Positions 35,865 through 47,225 of a stretch of 64,000 nt of DNA are shown piece by piece. Positions within the stretch are counted from its first letter, which is position 1. Each line of letters opens with the position of its first letter. Source of the stretch: Acidibrevibacterium fodinaquatile. GTDB taxonomy: Bacteria; Pseudomonadota; Alphaproteobacteria; Acetobacterales; Acetobacteraceae. The stretch covers positions 2,108,001-2,172,000 of the forward strand of contig NZ_CP029176.1 in the NCBI RefSeq assembly GCF_003352165.1. Reading direction: 5' to 3'. A program made the translations under genes and the position numbers. The notes below the pieces were generated by a model. The model did not search any database. It had not been told where the DNA came from and saw only the letters and a program-made list of their open reading frames with translations.

Positions 35865-35885
35865 CTCTTGTCTCGGCGGCAAGAG
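35865..35885. promoter_or_regulatory. small hairpin in the leader of the MetE-like gene
   Basis: CTCTTG (35865-35870) and CAAGAG (35880-35885) form a 6-bp stem over nine bases in the 100-base gap between the divergent MetE-like and hpnN genes. I compared it by eye with S-adenosylmethionine riboswitches and could not match it. It may have no function. Confidence 0.25.
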
Positions 35886-35922
35886 GCATGAGAAAAACAC
35901 ACCGATCAAACGGATATCCCCC

Positions 35923-38499
35923 ATGCTCGCACACCTGCTGGTCGGCGCGGTCGATCTCGGCCGCCGCCATGCCTTGCTGATCACCGCCCTCGCGCTCGCG
36001 CTCGCGGCGCTTGCCGGCGGCTTTGCCGTGCGCCATCTCGGCGTCGATACCGATACCGACCATATGTTCGCGGAAAGCCTCCCCTGGCGGCAGAACGAAA
36101 TCGCTTTCGCCCGCGCTTTCCCGACCCTCGCCGACCCGCTGGTGGTGGTGATCGATGCCGCGACCCCGGAGGAAGCGGACGCGACGGCGGCGGCGCTGGC
36201 GGCCGCCCTCGCCGCCGATCCCGCTCATTTCCGGTCCGTGAAGCGCCCCGACGCGTCGCCCTATTTCGCGCGGGAAGGGCTGCTTTTTCTCGACACCGCG
36301 ACGCTCGGCCCACTGCTTGACCAGATCGTCGATGCCCAGCCCTTTCTCGGCCAGCTCGCGGCCGACCCCTCGGCGCGGGGGCTGTTTTCGGCGCTGGCCC
36401 TGATCGGCGTCGGCGTCGCTGCGGGCGAGGCCGATCTCGCCCCCTATCTGCCAGCGCTCGAGAGCTTCGATGCGACGCTGGCCGCCAGCGCCGATGGCCA
36501 TCCGACGCCGCTTTCCTGGCAGCGCCTGATCGGCGGCGGCAAGCTCGCCGATCTCGCCGGGCGCTATCGCTTCGTGCTCGTCCAGCCGGTGCTCGATCAC
36601 GCGGCGCTGGCGCCCGGCAAGGCGGCGAGTGACGCGCTTCGCACCATTGCCGCGCGGCTCCCCTTCGTCGCCGCGGGCCGCGCCCATGTCCGGCTTACCG
36701 GCGAGGTCGCCCTCGATGACGAGGAATTTTCCTCCCTTGCCCAGGGTATGCTGATCGACACGATCGGGAGCCTCGCGTTGATCACGCTCTGGCTCGTGCT
36801 CGCGGTGCGCGGCCCTCGCCTCATTCTGCCGATTCTCGCGACCCTCGGGCTTGGACTCGCGCTCACCAGCGGGTTCGCGGCGCTTGCGGTCGGCACGCTC
36901 AATCTCGTCTCGCTCGCCTTCGCCATTCTGTTCGTCGGCATCGCGGTCGATTTCGCGATCCAGTTCACGGTGCGCTTTCGCGAGGCGCATCATGACATTC
37001 CCGAGCCCGGCGCGGCTCTCGCGGCAACGGCGCGGGTCGCCGGCGGGCCGATCCTGATCGCCGCGGCGGCGACTGCGGCGGGGTTTTACGCGTTCGTTCC
37101 CACCGCGTTCGCGGGTGTCGCCGAACTCGGCCTCATCGCCGGCAGCGGCATGCTCATCGCGTTTTTCTGCACGATTTTATTCCTGCCGGCGTTTCTGACG
37201 CTTGCGCGGCCGCGCGGCGAGCCGGCGCCGGTCGGGTTTTCGACCTTTGATGCGCTGGAGCGCCGGCTTGATCGCATCAGGGGGCCAGTTCTCACCGCAT
37301 TTGCGGCGCTCGCGCTGCTTGGCCTCTTTCTTCTCCCCCATCTCCGCTTCGACTCCGACCCGCTGCACACCAAGAACCCGCACGGCGAGGCGATGCGCAC
37401 CCTCCATGACTTGATGGACGATCCGCTGACCAACCCGACCAGCATCGACATTCTGACGCCGGACGCCGACGCCGCGGACCAGCTCGCGGCCAAGCTCGAC
37501 CATGTGCCGGAGGTCGCCGATGTTCTCACGCTCGACCGTTTCGTGCCCACCGATCAGCCGAAAAAACTCGCTTTGATCGAGGATGCCGCGAGCCTGCTCG
37601 CAACCACGCTTGCCCCGCGCGAGGCCGCGCCGGTGACCGCCGATCAAATCCGGCTTGCGATCGCAACGGCGCGGAGCGGCCTTGCGCCGGCGCTGGCGAA
37701 ACTGCCGCCGGACCATCCGCTGGCGCGGATCAATGCCGATCTTGCCCGTCTCGCTGACGCACCGGACGACCGGATCCTCGCGATGAACGCGGCTTTGACG
37801 CAATTTCTGCCCGAGGAGCTGGCGCGTCTTCGCGCGGCACTCGCGGCGAAACCGGTCACCCGCGCCGATCTGCCGCCCGAGATCATCGAGGATTGGCGCG
37901 CCCAAGATGGCCGGGTGCGGGTTGAGGCCCTGGCAACGCCAGCGGGGCATGACAGCGCCGGGCTCGCCGCGTTCGTTGCCGCGGTTCGCGCCCTCGCCCC
38001 CACCGCCGGCGGCATGGCGGTGATCATCGTCGAAACCAGCAAGACCATCGTCACCGCGTTCACGCACGCGATGATCGGAGCGCTCGCCGCGATCGCGGTG
38101 ATTTTGCTCGCGGCGCTGCGCCGGCCGCGTGACGCGGCGCTGGTGCTGGCGCCGTTGCTGCTTTCAGCCCTGCTCACCGTGGTCGGAATCAGGCTTGCGG
38201 GGATCACCCTCAATTTCGCCAATATCATCGCGCTCCCCCTGCTGCTCGGGGTCGGGGTCTCGTTCAATATCTATTTCGTGATGAACTGGCGGGCGGGGGC
38301 GAGCCGTTTTCTCGGCACCGCGACGGCCCGCGCCATCCTGTTTTCGGCGGCCACCACCGGCACCGCCTTCGGCTCGCTCGCGCTCTCCCACCATCCCGGC
38401 ACCGCGAGCCTCGGCGCCTTGCTGCTCCTCAGCCTCACCGCGACCCTGATCGCGACCTTGGTGTTCGAGCCACTGATGCTCGCGATAACCCGCCGTTAG
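35923..38499 (+). CDS. hpnN: hopanoid transporter HpnN (RND superfamily)
   Basis: The 858-residue protein starts at the ATG at 35923. It has the RND layout of two halves, each with one membrane segment, a large periplasmic loop and five further segments. FAILFVGIAVDFAIQFTVRFRE near residue 365 and IIALPLLLGVGVSFNIYFVMNWR near 770 mark the two membrane cores. The N-terminal loop DTDTDHMFAESLPWRQNEIAFARAF is characteristic of HpnN, which shuttles hopanoids to the outer membrane. No other hpn genes are in the window. Length fits the family. Confidence 0.9.
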   Translation: MLAHLLVGAVDLGRRHALLITALALALAALAGGFAVRHLGVDTDTDHMFAESLPWRQNEIAFARAFPTLADPLVVVIDAATPEEADATAAALAAALAADPAHFRSVKRPDASPYFAREGLLFLDTATLGPLLDQIVDAQPFLGQLAADPSARGLFSALALIGVGVAAGEADLAPYLPALESFDATLAASADGHPTPLSWQRLIGGGKLADLAGRYRFVLVQPVLDHAALAPGKAASDALRTIAARLPFVAAGRAHVRLTGEVALDDEEFSSLAQGMLIDTIGSLALITLWLVLAVRGPRLILPILATLGLGLALTSGFAALAVGTLNLVSLAFAILFVGIAVDFAIQFTVRFREAHHDIPEPGAALAATARVAGGPILIAAAATAAGFYAFVPTAFAGVAELGLIAGSGMLIAFFCTILFLPAFLTLARPRGEPAPVGFSTFDALERRLDRIRGPVLTAFAALALLGLFLLPHLRFDSDPLHTKNPHGEAMRTLHDLMDDPLTNPTSIDILTPDADAADQLAAKLDHVPEVADVLTLDRFVPTDQPKKLALIEDAASLLATTLAPREAAPVTADQIRLAIATARSGLAPALAKLPPDHPLARINADLARLADAPDDRILAMNAALTQFLPEELARLRAALAAKPVTRADLPPEIIEDWRAQDGRVRVEALATPAGHDSAGLAAFVAAVRALAPTAGGMAVIIVETSKTIVTAFTHAMIGALAAIAVILLAALRRPRDAALVLAPLLLSALLTVVGIRLAGITLNFANIIALPLLLGVGVSFNIYFVMNWRAGASRFLGTATARAILFSAATTGTAFGSLALSHHPGTASLGALLLLSLTATLIATLVFEPLMLAITRR

Positions 38500-38522
38500 G
38501 GAATTTCCGCCAGGATCGCGGC

Positions 38523-38867
38523 ATGCGATGGATCATTGCCAGCGTGCCGCTCCCTTTACTGTTTTTGCTGCCGGGCGCCGCCGCGGCCGGCCAGCCGCCG
38601 CCGGCCGCGCCCGCCGATTGCCCGGCGAGCGCAAGCCCGACTCCGCCGGGGAGCGCCGATCCCACCGCCCCGATGACGATCTTTCCCGCCCTTCCCGGCG
38701 GCGGTTTCGCCGCGGTCAATCTGGGGGCCGCGGCGCTCAACGGGGTCACCTGCAGCCCGGCCTCGCCGCCATTGCCGAAAGACGTGCTGCACGGCGATCC
38801 CGACGGCGATCTCCTCAACGATCATGGCAATGCCGTGCTCGACGGCGGCAACTCACCCGGCGATTGA
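38523..38867 (+). CDS. small exported proline-rich protein, 114 aa
   Basis: I do not recognise a family. A clear signal peptide (IIASVPLPLLFLLPGAAAAG, residues 4-23) is followed by a Pro/Ala-rich stretch and a short segment FPALPGGGFAAVNLGAAALNGVTC. Two Cys residues could form a disulfide. It begins 23 bases after hpnN, so it may be co-transcribed and act in the envelope. Confidence 0.6.
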   Translation: MRWIIASVPLPLLFLLPGAAAAGQPPPAAPADCPASASPTPPGSADPTAPMTIFPALPGGGFAAVNLGAAALNGVTCSPASPPLPKDVLHGDPDGDLLNDHGNAVLDGGNSPGD

Positions 38868-38928
38868 ACCAAAGCCGGTCTCGGATTAGGCTCGCGGCAA
38901 GCCCAAGGCATGGGCATTCTCGAGCACG

Positions 38929-39273
38929 ATGGCGCGAAAACCGGTTCACATGCCCTCCTCCTCTCATAACCGCAGGATCGTCGGCGTCCCGGTGGTTCTC
39001 GTGGCCGTGCTCGTGGCAGCCGTCCCGGGTGCTGCTCGCGCGCAGGCCACTGCGCCGGCGCCACCGCAGCGCATCGGCAATATCTGGGATTCCCTCCCCC
39101 ATCAGCCGACCGAGGGCAGCGTCACCGCCAAGGAGCGCGAAACCGGCGTCGCCCCCGATGTCGCGCGCGAACACGACATCAACAAGGAATTGCAAAATCT
39201 CGACGAGCAATTGCTGAACGAGGAAAAAACCCATCCGCCCACCATCCCGCCGCCGCCGCCAGGGACGAATTAG
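38929..39273 (+). CDS. small exported protein, 114 aa
   Basis: The family is unknown to me. Residues 15-38 form a signal peptide (GVPVVLVAVLVAAVPGAARAQA). The mature part has the conserved-looking IGNIWDSLPHQPTEG and a charged helix KELQNLDEQLLNEEK, ending in a proline run. A second ATG eight codons in would also give a full signal peptide. Small proteins of this look are frequent in Acetobacteraceae, from memory. Confidence 0.65.
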   Translation: MARKPVHMPSSSHNRRIVGVPVVLVAVLVAAVPGAARAQATAPAPPQRIGNIWDSLPHQPTEGSVTAKERETGVAPDVAREHDINKELQNLDEQLLNEEKTHPPTIPPPPPGTN

Positions 39274-39298
39274 GTCATAACAAACTCATCTTAAACGA

Positions 39299-40123
39299 TT
39301 ATGTATCGGCAAGGGCGGCGCGCAGCCGGCGGCCATCGGCGCTTGCGGGGTCGATCAGCCCCTGGCGCAGGAAAAGATCGATCAGCACCAGAGTGACGTT
39401 GAACTTGAACTCATCCCCGCTCATCACCGCGTCCAGCACCGCAGCAAGCGGCCAAAGCTCGAACCCCGCCGCCTCGCCGTCGGCAGCGCGCGGCATGAAA
39501 TCCTCCGGCAATGCGAGATCGAAGCAATGCAGCCGGTCGCGCCGCAGCCCTTCCGGGCGCTCCATCACATAGCTGATGATCGCGACCGGCTGCGCCTTGG
39601 CTGCCAGCGCCGCCGGGATCGCCGCCTCCTCGGCGGCTTCCTTGAGCAATGTCTGCCAGGGCGTGAACCCGGCCGGAATGCCACCAGCGACGAGATGGTC
39701 GCGCTTGCCGGGATCGAGCGGCCGGTCCATCGCCCGCCGCGCCACCCACAAAAACACGGCATCACCGCGCCGCACCAGGCCGTTGACATGCACCCCCTCG
39801 GCGCGGAGGCCAAACGCCGGCAAGGCACCGCGATCGACTGTCGTCAGCACGCGGCCGGTGGGCTCGGCACGCACGTCGAACGCCTCGTCGCGCCAGGAAA
39901 AGAGCCCTTCGCCCGCGAGTTCGGCGGCGATCTCAGGCAAGCGCGCTGGCGCTGCGAGAGCGATTGCGTCGCCTTCGGCGCGCATGTCACGAAAGGCGAG
40001 CAGGCGCGCGGCGAGCGCCGGCGCAACCCAGCCGACAGCCATGCCGCCGAGCCGAAATTCCCGCCGCCCACCGGGGAGACGCGCGTTCCGGCACGCCGCA
40101 ATATGGCGCATGAGCCCGTCCAT
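39299..40123 (-). CDS. DUF4743/Nudix-family hydrolase
   Basis: The protein has 274 residues from the ATG at 40123 (AAGGCG upstream); a start at 40195 is also open. The N-terminal DUF4743 part (RHIAACRNARLPGGRREFRL, VGWVAPALAARLLAF) precedes a Nudix domain with VHVNGLVRRGDAVFLWVARRA and GGIPAGFTPWQTLLKEAAEEAAI near residue 165. The Nudix core reads KEAAEEAAI, a change usual in this thiamine-diphosphate-related group (Tnr3-like). These proteins remove damaged thiamine diphosphate forms in yeast; the bacterial role is less known. It diverges from the Atm1 exporter gene with a 90-base gap. Confidence 0.85.
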   Translation of the reverse strand: MDGLMRHIAACRNARLPGGRREFRLGGMAVGWVAPALAARLLAFRDMRAEGDAIALAAPARLPEIAAELAGEGLFSWRDEAFDVRAEPTGRVLTTVDRGALPAFGLRAEGVHVNGLVRRGDAVFLWVARRAMDRPLDPGKRDHLVAGGIPAGFTPWQTLLKEAAEEAAIPAALAAKAQPVAIISYVMERPEGLRRDRLHCFDLALPEDFMPRAADGEAAGFELWPLAAVLDAVMSGDEFKFNVTLVLIDLFLRQGLIDPASADGRRLRAALADT

Positions 40124-40212
40124 CGCCTTGCATGTAAAGCCTCCGCGCGGAAAAGCCAGAACCGGGGTTTGCAAGTGGGGCCAGCCATGCCACATGCTGC
40201 GCGACGTTTCCC

Positions 40213-42015
40213 ATGGACAGCACCTCCCGCTCCTCGTTTGCGACGATCGGCTCCCTTCTCGGCTGGCTCTGGCCGCGCGGCGATTGGCGCGGGCAGGCGC
40301 GCCTTCTGCTCGCCGTCGCCAGCCTGATCGCCGCCAAGATCGCGACCGTCCTGGTGCCGGTCTATTACAGCCGCGCCGTCGATTTGCTCGCCCCCAAGCA
40401 TGGCGGGGCGATGGTGGTGCCGGTGGCGCTGATCGGCGCTTATGGCCTCGCCCGCATTGCCGCCTCTGGCTTTGGCGAATGGCGCGACGCTTTGTTCGCG
40501 CGCACCCAACAACGCACCGTGCGCCGCGTCGCGCGCGAAACCTTCATCCATCTCCACCGCCTCTCGCTCGCTTTCCATCTCGAGCGCCAGACCGGCGGGC
40601 TTGCGCGCGCGATCGACCGCGGCACCCGCGGCATCGAGCAGGTGCTGCGCTTTGCCGTCTTCAATATCCTGCCGACGCTGCTCGAAGTGGTGATGGTGAC
40701 CGCGATCTTGTGGCGAATGTTCAACTGGCGCTTCGCCGCCGTGACCTTCATCGCGATTTTCGCCTATATCGGCTTTACTTTTCTGTTCACCAACTGGCGG
40801 GTGCGCTTTCGCCGCGCCATGAACGCGATGGATAGCGACGCCCAGACCAAGGCCGTCGACAGCCTGCTCAACTACGAAACCGTTAAATATTTCAACAACG
40901 AGGCGCTCGAGGCGGCGCGCTATGACGCCTCTCTTGCCGCCTATGAGCGGGCGGCGATCAAATCGCAGGTGACGCTGAGCCTGCTCAATTTCGGGCAGGG
41001 GACGATCATCGCGCTCGGCTTGGTCGCGGTCATGCTGATGGCGGCAAACGACGTCGCCCATGCCGGGATGAGCGTCGGGCGCTTCGTGCTGGTCAACACC
41101 TATCTCATCCAGCTCTATCAGCCGCTCAATTTCCTCGGCTTCGTCTATCGCGAGATCAAGCAGGGCCTCGTCGATATGGAGCAGATGTTCCGCCTGCTCG
41201 CCGAGCACCAGACCATCACCGACCGCGCCGATGCCCGGCCGCTCGCGCCGAGAGCGGCGCCGGCGGCGCTCACCTTCGAGGGGGTGCGGTTCGGCTATGG
41301 CCCCGACCGGACAATCCTCGATGCGATCAGCTTCACCCTCAAGCCGGGTGCGACGCTTGCCATCGTCGGGCCGACGGGGTCGGGAAAATCGACCATCACC
41401 CGCCTGATCTTCCGCTTTTACGAGGCGAGCGCCGGGCGCATCCTGATCGATGGCGAGGATATCCGCGATCTTACGCAAGCGAGCCTCCGCGCCGCGATCG
41501 GCGTCGTGCCGCAGGACACGGTGCTGTTCAACGACACCATCGCCTACAACATCGCCTATGGCCGTCCCGGCGCGAGCGAGGCGGACATCACGCGGGCGGC
41601 GCGTCTCGCGCAGATCCATGATTTCATCGCCCGTCTGCCGCAAGGCTATGCGACGCGGGTCGGCGAGCGCGGCCTCAAACTCTCGGGCGGCGAACGCCAG
41701 CGCATCGCCATCGCCCGCACCATTCTCAAGAACCCGCGCCTTCTCATCCTCGACGAGGCGACCAGCGCCCTCGACACCGCGACCGAGCGCGAGATCAATG
41801 CGGCGCTCCGTCAATTGGTCGAAACCCGCACCACGCTGGTCATCGCCCATCGGCTCTCGACCGTGGTCGACGCCGATGAAATCATCGTGCTTGCCGGCGG
41901 CACCATCGCGGAACGCGGCACCCACGCGACGTTACTTGAAAAATCAGGACTTTACGCCAAGCTGTGGGCAATTCAGGCCGATCAGCGTCACCCCGAGCCG
42001 CTCAGCGCCGCCTGA
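40213..42015 (+). CDS. Atm1-type ABC exporter
   Basis: A 600-residue fused permease-ATPase. Residues 25-310 form the six-span ABC exporter domain with LLNYETVKYFNNEALEAARYD near residue 218, a segment diagnostic of the Atm1/HMT1 group. The ATPase has Walker A GPTGSGKST near 386, signature LSGGERQRIAIARTIL near 492 and Walker B LLILDEATSALDTAT near 512. Bacterial Atm1 proteins export glutathione-metal adducts and protect against heavy metals. It is a half-transporter that must dimerise. A small acidic protein follows after 30 bases. Confidence 0.9.
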   Translation: MDSTSRSSFATIGSLLGWLWPRGDWRGQARLLLAVASLIAAKIATVLVPVYYSRAVDLLAPKHGGAMVVPVALIGAYGLARIAASGFGEWRDALFARTQQRTVRRVARETFIHLHRLSLAFHLERQTGGLARAIDRGTRGIEQVLRFAVFNILPTLLEVVMVTAILWRMFNWRFAAVTFIAIFAYIGFTFLFTNWRVRFRRAMNAMDSDAQTKAVDSLLNYETVKYFNNEALEAARYDASLAAYERAAIKSQVTLSLLNFGQGTIIALGLVAVMLMAANDVAHAGMSVGRFVLVNTYLIQLYQPLNFLGFVYREIKQGLVDMEQMFRLLAEHQTITDRADARPLAPRAAPAALTFEGVRFGYGPDRTILDAISFTLKPGATLAIVGPTGSGKSTITRLIFRFYEASAGRILIDGEDIRDLTQASLRAAIGVVPQDTVLFNDTIAYNIAYGRPGASEADITRAARLAQIHDFIARLPQGYATRVGERGLKLSGGERQRIAIARTILKNPRLLILDEATSALDTATEREINAALRQLVETRTTLVIAHRLSTVVDADEIIVLAGGTIAERGTHATLLEKSGLYAKLWAIQADQRHPEPLSAA

Positions 42016-42045
42016 GTCTCCCCGATATGCGATAAGGACATAACC

Positions 42046-42348
42046 ATGGGCAGCACCTCCCCCACCGACGATCACGACGACGGCCAATCTGGCGCGCATG
42101 AAGACGAGCACACCCTCAACGATCTCAGCCGCGCCGGCTCGGTCATCCAGCATGCCATCAAATATCTGATGGAGAAGAACGTCGATGAATTGGCGATCGC
42201 CTCTGCCCTGCTCGGCGGCGGGCTCGGGGTGCTCGCGAACGTGCTCGATCGCGACGCCATCGAGAAAATCCTCACCAATGCCATCGCCAGCGTCCGCGCC
42301 GGCGAGTTGCACACGCCTGGCATTGCGACGCAAACGCCAGAAAAATAA
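42046..42348 (+). CDS. conserved hypothetical protein, 100 aa
   Basis: Family unrecognised. The first 25 residues are acidic and His/Asp-rich (TDDHDDGQSGAHEDEH), which could bind metal. A helical core follows, LNDLSRAGSVIQHAIKYL, then LAIASALLGGGLGVLANVLDRDAIEKIL, with one mildly hydrophobic segment. It sits 30 bases after the Atm1-type exporter and before the peptidase gene, so it is probably in their transcript. No signal peptide. Confidence 0.65.
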   Translation: MGSTSPTDDHDDGQSGAHEDEHTLNDLSRAGSVIQHAIKYLMEKNVDELAIASALLGGGLGVLANVLDRDAIEKILTNAIASVRAGELHTPGIATQTPEK

Positions 42349-42393
42349 GGATGGTCTTACCGCTGCCGGTGAAGCGCTTTAGGATCGCACACT

Positions 42394-43350
42394 ATGCCAC
42401 GGGGTGATTTGTTTCCCGAAATCGGGCCATATGAAACCGGCTTCCTGCCGCTTTCCGGCGGGCATGTGATGTATTGGGAGCAGGTTGGCAATCCCGCCGG
42501 CCTGCCGGCCTTATTTCTGCATGGCGGGCCGGGCGCGGGCGCCGGCGCGGTGCATCGGCGGTTTTTCGATCCGACCCAGTGGCGGGTGGTGATTTTCGAC
42601 CAGCGCGGCGCCGGCCGCTCACGCCCCGGCGGCTGCCTCGCCGAGAACACCACCGCCCATCTCGTCGCCGATATCGAGACGCTGCGCCGCCATCTCGGCA
42701 TCGAGCGCTGGCTGCTGTTCGGCGGCTCCTGGGGCTCGACGCTGGCCCTGGCCTATGCCGAGGCGCATCCCGCCCATGTCGCCGGCTGCGTGCTGCGCGG
42801 CGTTTTTCTTGGCCGTAAACACGAGGTCGCGTGGTTCCTTCATGGCCTTGCGCATTTTTTTCCCGATGCCCACGCCGCTTTCATCGGCCACCTGTCCGAG
42901 GCCGAGCGCGCCGACGTGCTCGGCGCCTATCTCCGCCGCCTGACCGATCCCGATCCCGCGATCCACATGCCGGCGGCGCGCGCCTGGTCGCTCTACGAGG
43001 GTTCGTGCAGTACGCTGTTGCCGAGCCCCGATACCGTCAGCGCCTTCGCCCAGGACCGGACAGCGCTCAACCTCGCGCGGATCGAAGCGCATTACTTCGC
43101 GCATGACCTGTTTCTACCGCCGGGTGGCCTGCTCGCCGGCATCGGCCGCATCAGCCATATCCCGGCCGAGATCGTGCAAGGCCGCTATGACATGATCTGT
43201 CCGCCCGAAACCGCCTATACTCTCGCCAGCGCCTGGCGTGGCGCGCGGCTTACGGTGGTATCGGACGCCGGGCATTCGGCGTTGGAGCCCGGCATTCGCC
43301 GCGCCCTCATCGCCGCCGTCGACCGGCTGCGCCGGTACGGTTTCGGCTGA
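42394..43350 (+). CDS. pip: proline iminopeptidase
   Basis: The 318-residue serine peptidase of family S33 removes N-terminal proline from peptides. Motifs: ALFLHGGPGAGAG near residue 39 (oxyanion hole), RVVIFDQRGAGRSRPGG near 64, the nucleophile elbow FGGSWGSTLALAYAEAHP near 109, the acid Asp in QGRYDMICPPETAY near 266 and the catalytic His in SDAGHSALEPG near 295. Length and order match the family well. It is followed 21 bases later by the NAD-dependent dehydrogenase gene. Confidence 0.93.
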   Translation: MPRGDLFPEIGPYETGFLPLSGGHVMYWEQVGNPAGLPALFLHGGPGAGAGAVHRRFFDPTQWRVVIFDQRGAGRSRPGGCLAENTTAHLVADIETLRRHLGIERWLLFGGSWGSTLALAYAEAHPAHVAGCVLRGVFLGRKHEVAWFLHGLAHFFPDAHAAFIGHLSEAERADVLGAYLRRLTDPDPAIHMPAARAWSLYEGSCSTLLPSPDTVSAFAQDRTALNLARIEAHYFAHDLFLPPGGLLAGIGRISHIPAEIVQGRYDMICPPETAYTLASAWRGARLTVVSDAGHSALEPGIRRALIAAVDRLRRYGFG

Positions 43351-43371
43351 CGACACCACGGAGAAAAGCAC

Positions 43372-44301
43372 ATGAAATGCGGCGTGATCGGGCTCGGCTC
43401 GATGGGAATGGGAGCGGCACTCAACCTGGCTCAGAAGGGCCATGACGTCACCGGCTGCGACCTGCGGCCGGCGGCGCTCGCCGAACTCGCGGCCGGCGGC
43501 GGCAAAACCGCGACCCGCGCGGCCGACCTTCCCGCCGATCTCGAGGCCGTTCTGGTGTTCGTGGTCAACGCGGCGCAGGCAGACGCGGTGTTGTTCGGCA
43601 CCGAAGGGTGCGTTTCGCGTTTGGCGCCGGGCGCGGTCGTGATCTGTTCAACGACGCTCGCGCCGCAGATCGCCAAGGCTCTTGGCGCGCGGCTCGCCGA
43701 ACGCGGCCTTCTGATGCTCGATGCGCCGGTCTCAGGCGGCGCCGTTGGCGCGCGCGCCGGCACGATGACGGTGATGGCCTCAGGCCCCGAGGCGGCCTTC
43801 GCCAAGGCCGAGCCGGTGCTCGCCGCGATCGCCGGAAAAGTCTGGCGACTGGGCGCGGCGCATGGCGCCGGCAGCACGGTCAAGATGGTGAACCAGCTCC
43901 TCGCCGGCGTTCATATCGCCGTCGCCGCCGAGGCGCTGGCGCTCGGCATTCGCGCCGGCGCCGACCCACAAACGCTGTTTGACGTCATCTCGAGCTCGGC
44001 CGGCAGCTCCTGGATGTGGCAAAACCGGGTGCCGCATATTCTGGAAGGCGATGATACGCCGCTCTCGGCGGTGAACATCTTTGTCAAGGATCTCGGCATC
44101 GTGCTCGACGAGGCGCGCGGCCTCACCTTCCCGCTGCCGCTCGCGGCAGCGGCGCATCAGCTCTTCCTCGCCGCCGCCGCCAACGGCCAGGGCGCGAAGG
44201 ATGACGCGTTCGTCATTCGCGTCTGGCAGGCGCTCACCGGAATAGCGCTCCCCGGCGAGGCGAAGCCGGCCGAAACATCGCGCGCTGCCCCCCTCCCCTG
44301 A
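43372..44301 (+). CDS. ltnD: L-threonate-type dehydrogenase (3-hydroxyisobutyrate dehydrogenase family)
   Basis: A 309-residue NAD-dependent enzyme. The Rossmann start MKCGVIGLGSMGMGAALNLAQKG, the substrate motif DAPVSGGAVGARAGTMTVM near residue 117 and the catalytic Lys in GSTVKMVNQLLAGVHIAVAAEA near 168 define the beta-hydroxyacid dehydrogenase family. The HIAVAAEALALG region resembles L-threonate dehydrogenase LtnD more than 3-hydroxyisobutyrate dehydrogenase, but this is a judgement by eye. The other threonate genes (ltnE-like kinase, ltnC-like aldolase) are not next to it. It is the last gene before tRNA-Ser. Confidence 0.78.
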   Translation: MKCGVIGLGSMGMGAALNLAQKGHDVTGCDLRPAALAELAAGGGKTATRAADLPADLEAVLVFVVNAAQADAVLFGTEGCVSRLAPGAVVICSTTLAPQIAKALGARLAERGLLMLDAPVSGGAVGARAGTMTVMASGPEAAFAKAEPVLAAIAGKVWRLGAAHGAGSTVKMVNQLLAGVHIAVAAEALALGIRAGADPQTLFDVISSSAGSSWMWQNRVPHILEGDDTPLSAVNIFVKDLGIVLDEARGLTFPLPLAAAAHQLFLAAAANGQGAKDDAFVIRVWQALTGIALPGEAKPAETSRAAPLP

Positions 44302-44344
44302 CGAACTTCGGCTCGCCGTTTCCTCTGAATTCTCTGCAAGGCGA

Positions 44345-44373
44345 TTGACCTTGTCGAAGCGCTGACCTAGGAG
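44345..44373 (+). promoter_or_regulatory. candidate promoter of tRNA-Ser
   Basis: TTGACC (44345-44350) and TAGGAG (44368-44373) are spaced by 17 bases, and the tRNA begins 28 bases after the second box. The -35 box matches consensus in five of six positions; the -10 box is weak. Confidence 0.45.
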
Positions 44374-44400
44374 TCGGTCTCGCGCGCGTTGCGCGTCCGC

Positions 44401-44493
44401 GGAGGGATGGCCGAGCGGCTGAAGGCGGCGGTTTGCTAAACCGTTGTGCGGGGTAAACCCGTACCGGGGGTTCGAATCCCCCTCCCTCCGCCA
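44401..44493 (+). tRNA. tRNA-Ser (anticodon GCU)
   Basis: A class II tRNA with a 7-bp acceptor stem (GGAGGGA with TCCCTCC), D-arm GGCCGAGCGGCTGAAGGC, and anticodon stem CGGTT/AACCG around loop TTGCTAA with anticodon GCU. It also has a long variable arm (TGCGGGGTAAACCCGTA), a T-arm GGGGGTTCGAATCCCCC, and an encoded CCA at 44491-44493. It decodes AGC/AGU. The region to its right is a gene-free stretch with palindromic repeats, as often found at tRNA genes used for insertion. Confidence 0.97.
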
Positions 44494-45036
44494 CGGGTTT
44501 TGTAAAGTTCCGTGTATCCATAGAGCAAATTCACAAACCAGCGTTTTTGAGATAGACGCGCCAAGCTACACTCTGAAGCCGGACGAGAGCGCGTCAAGGC
44601 AAACGGCACCGGATGAATGGCAGCGCGGCGTTAGGAGGGATGACGCCGGGCGTTAGAGCGTGATCGTCGAAGGCGGAATCGCCGGAGACGTGAATCACAC
44701 TCTACAACAATATCTTAATAGAGCGTGTCTGGATCGATATGATCCGGGCACGCTCTAGTAGCCTCGCGAAAGCGTGATCTCACGGCAAGGGATGGCGCGG
44801 CGGAACAGGTCGCGGCTGCGGAGCGCTGTAGCGGCGGACACCGTCGGCCGGTGGCGATCGCGCTTCGCCGGCGAGTGACCGGCCCCGAGCGCCATGCGGT
44901 GCTCTGCCTTCCTGCGTGCGAGGCAACACGAACCCCCCCATTATCGCCGTGTTCCTCACAGATCTCCGGTTGTCGCTTGCATGGCTGGCATGCATCATGC
45001 TTTGGTTGAGGGATCGACCGGTCACGGGGGTGCAGT
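44494..45036. other. gene-free stretch between tRNA-Ser and livH
   Basis: About 540 bases without a supportable gene. It contains two palindromic repeats (listed separately) and, at the right end, the presumed livH promoter region. No integrase remnant or tRNA 3'-end duplication was found by eye. Confidence 0.6.
44655..44757. repeat. pair of AGAGCGTG-type palindromes
   Basis: AGAGCGTGAT at 44655-44664 faces ATCACACTCT at 44694-44703 (one mismatch). A second hairpin has AGAGCGTG at 44720-44727 facing CACGCTCT at 44749-44756, with an inner stem CTGGATC/GATCCGG. The arms share AGAGCGTGATC with the element copies at 10541 and 63605, so they belong to one repeat family, although their central parts differ. 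Confidence 0.65.

Positions 45037-47224
<2,188 letters not shown>

Positions 47225-47225
<1 letters not shown>

Noticed and set aside
35823-35922. S-adenosylmethionine riboswitch before the MetE-like gene
   Set aside because: Only one 6-bp hairpin is visible and no known SAM-riboswitch core could be matched by eye.
39844-41925. 693-codon open frame on the minus strand
   Set aside because: It is antisense to the Atm1-type exporter, whose Walker motifs are intact; the shadow has no motif.
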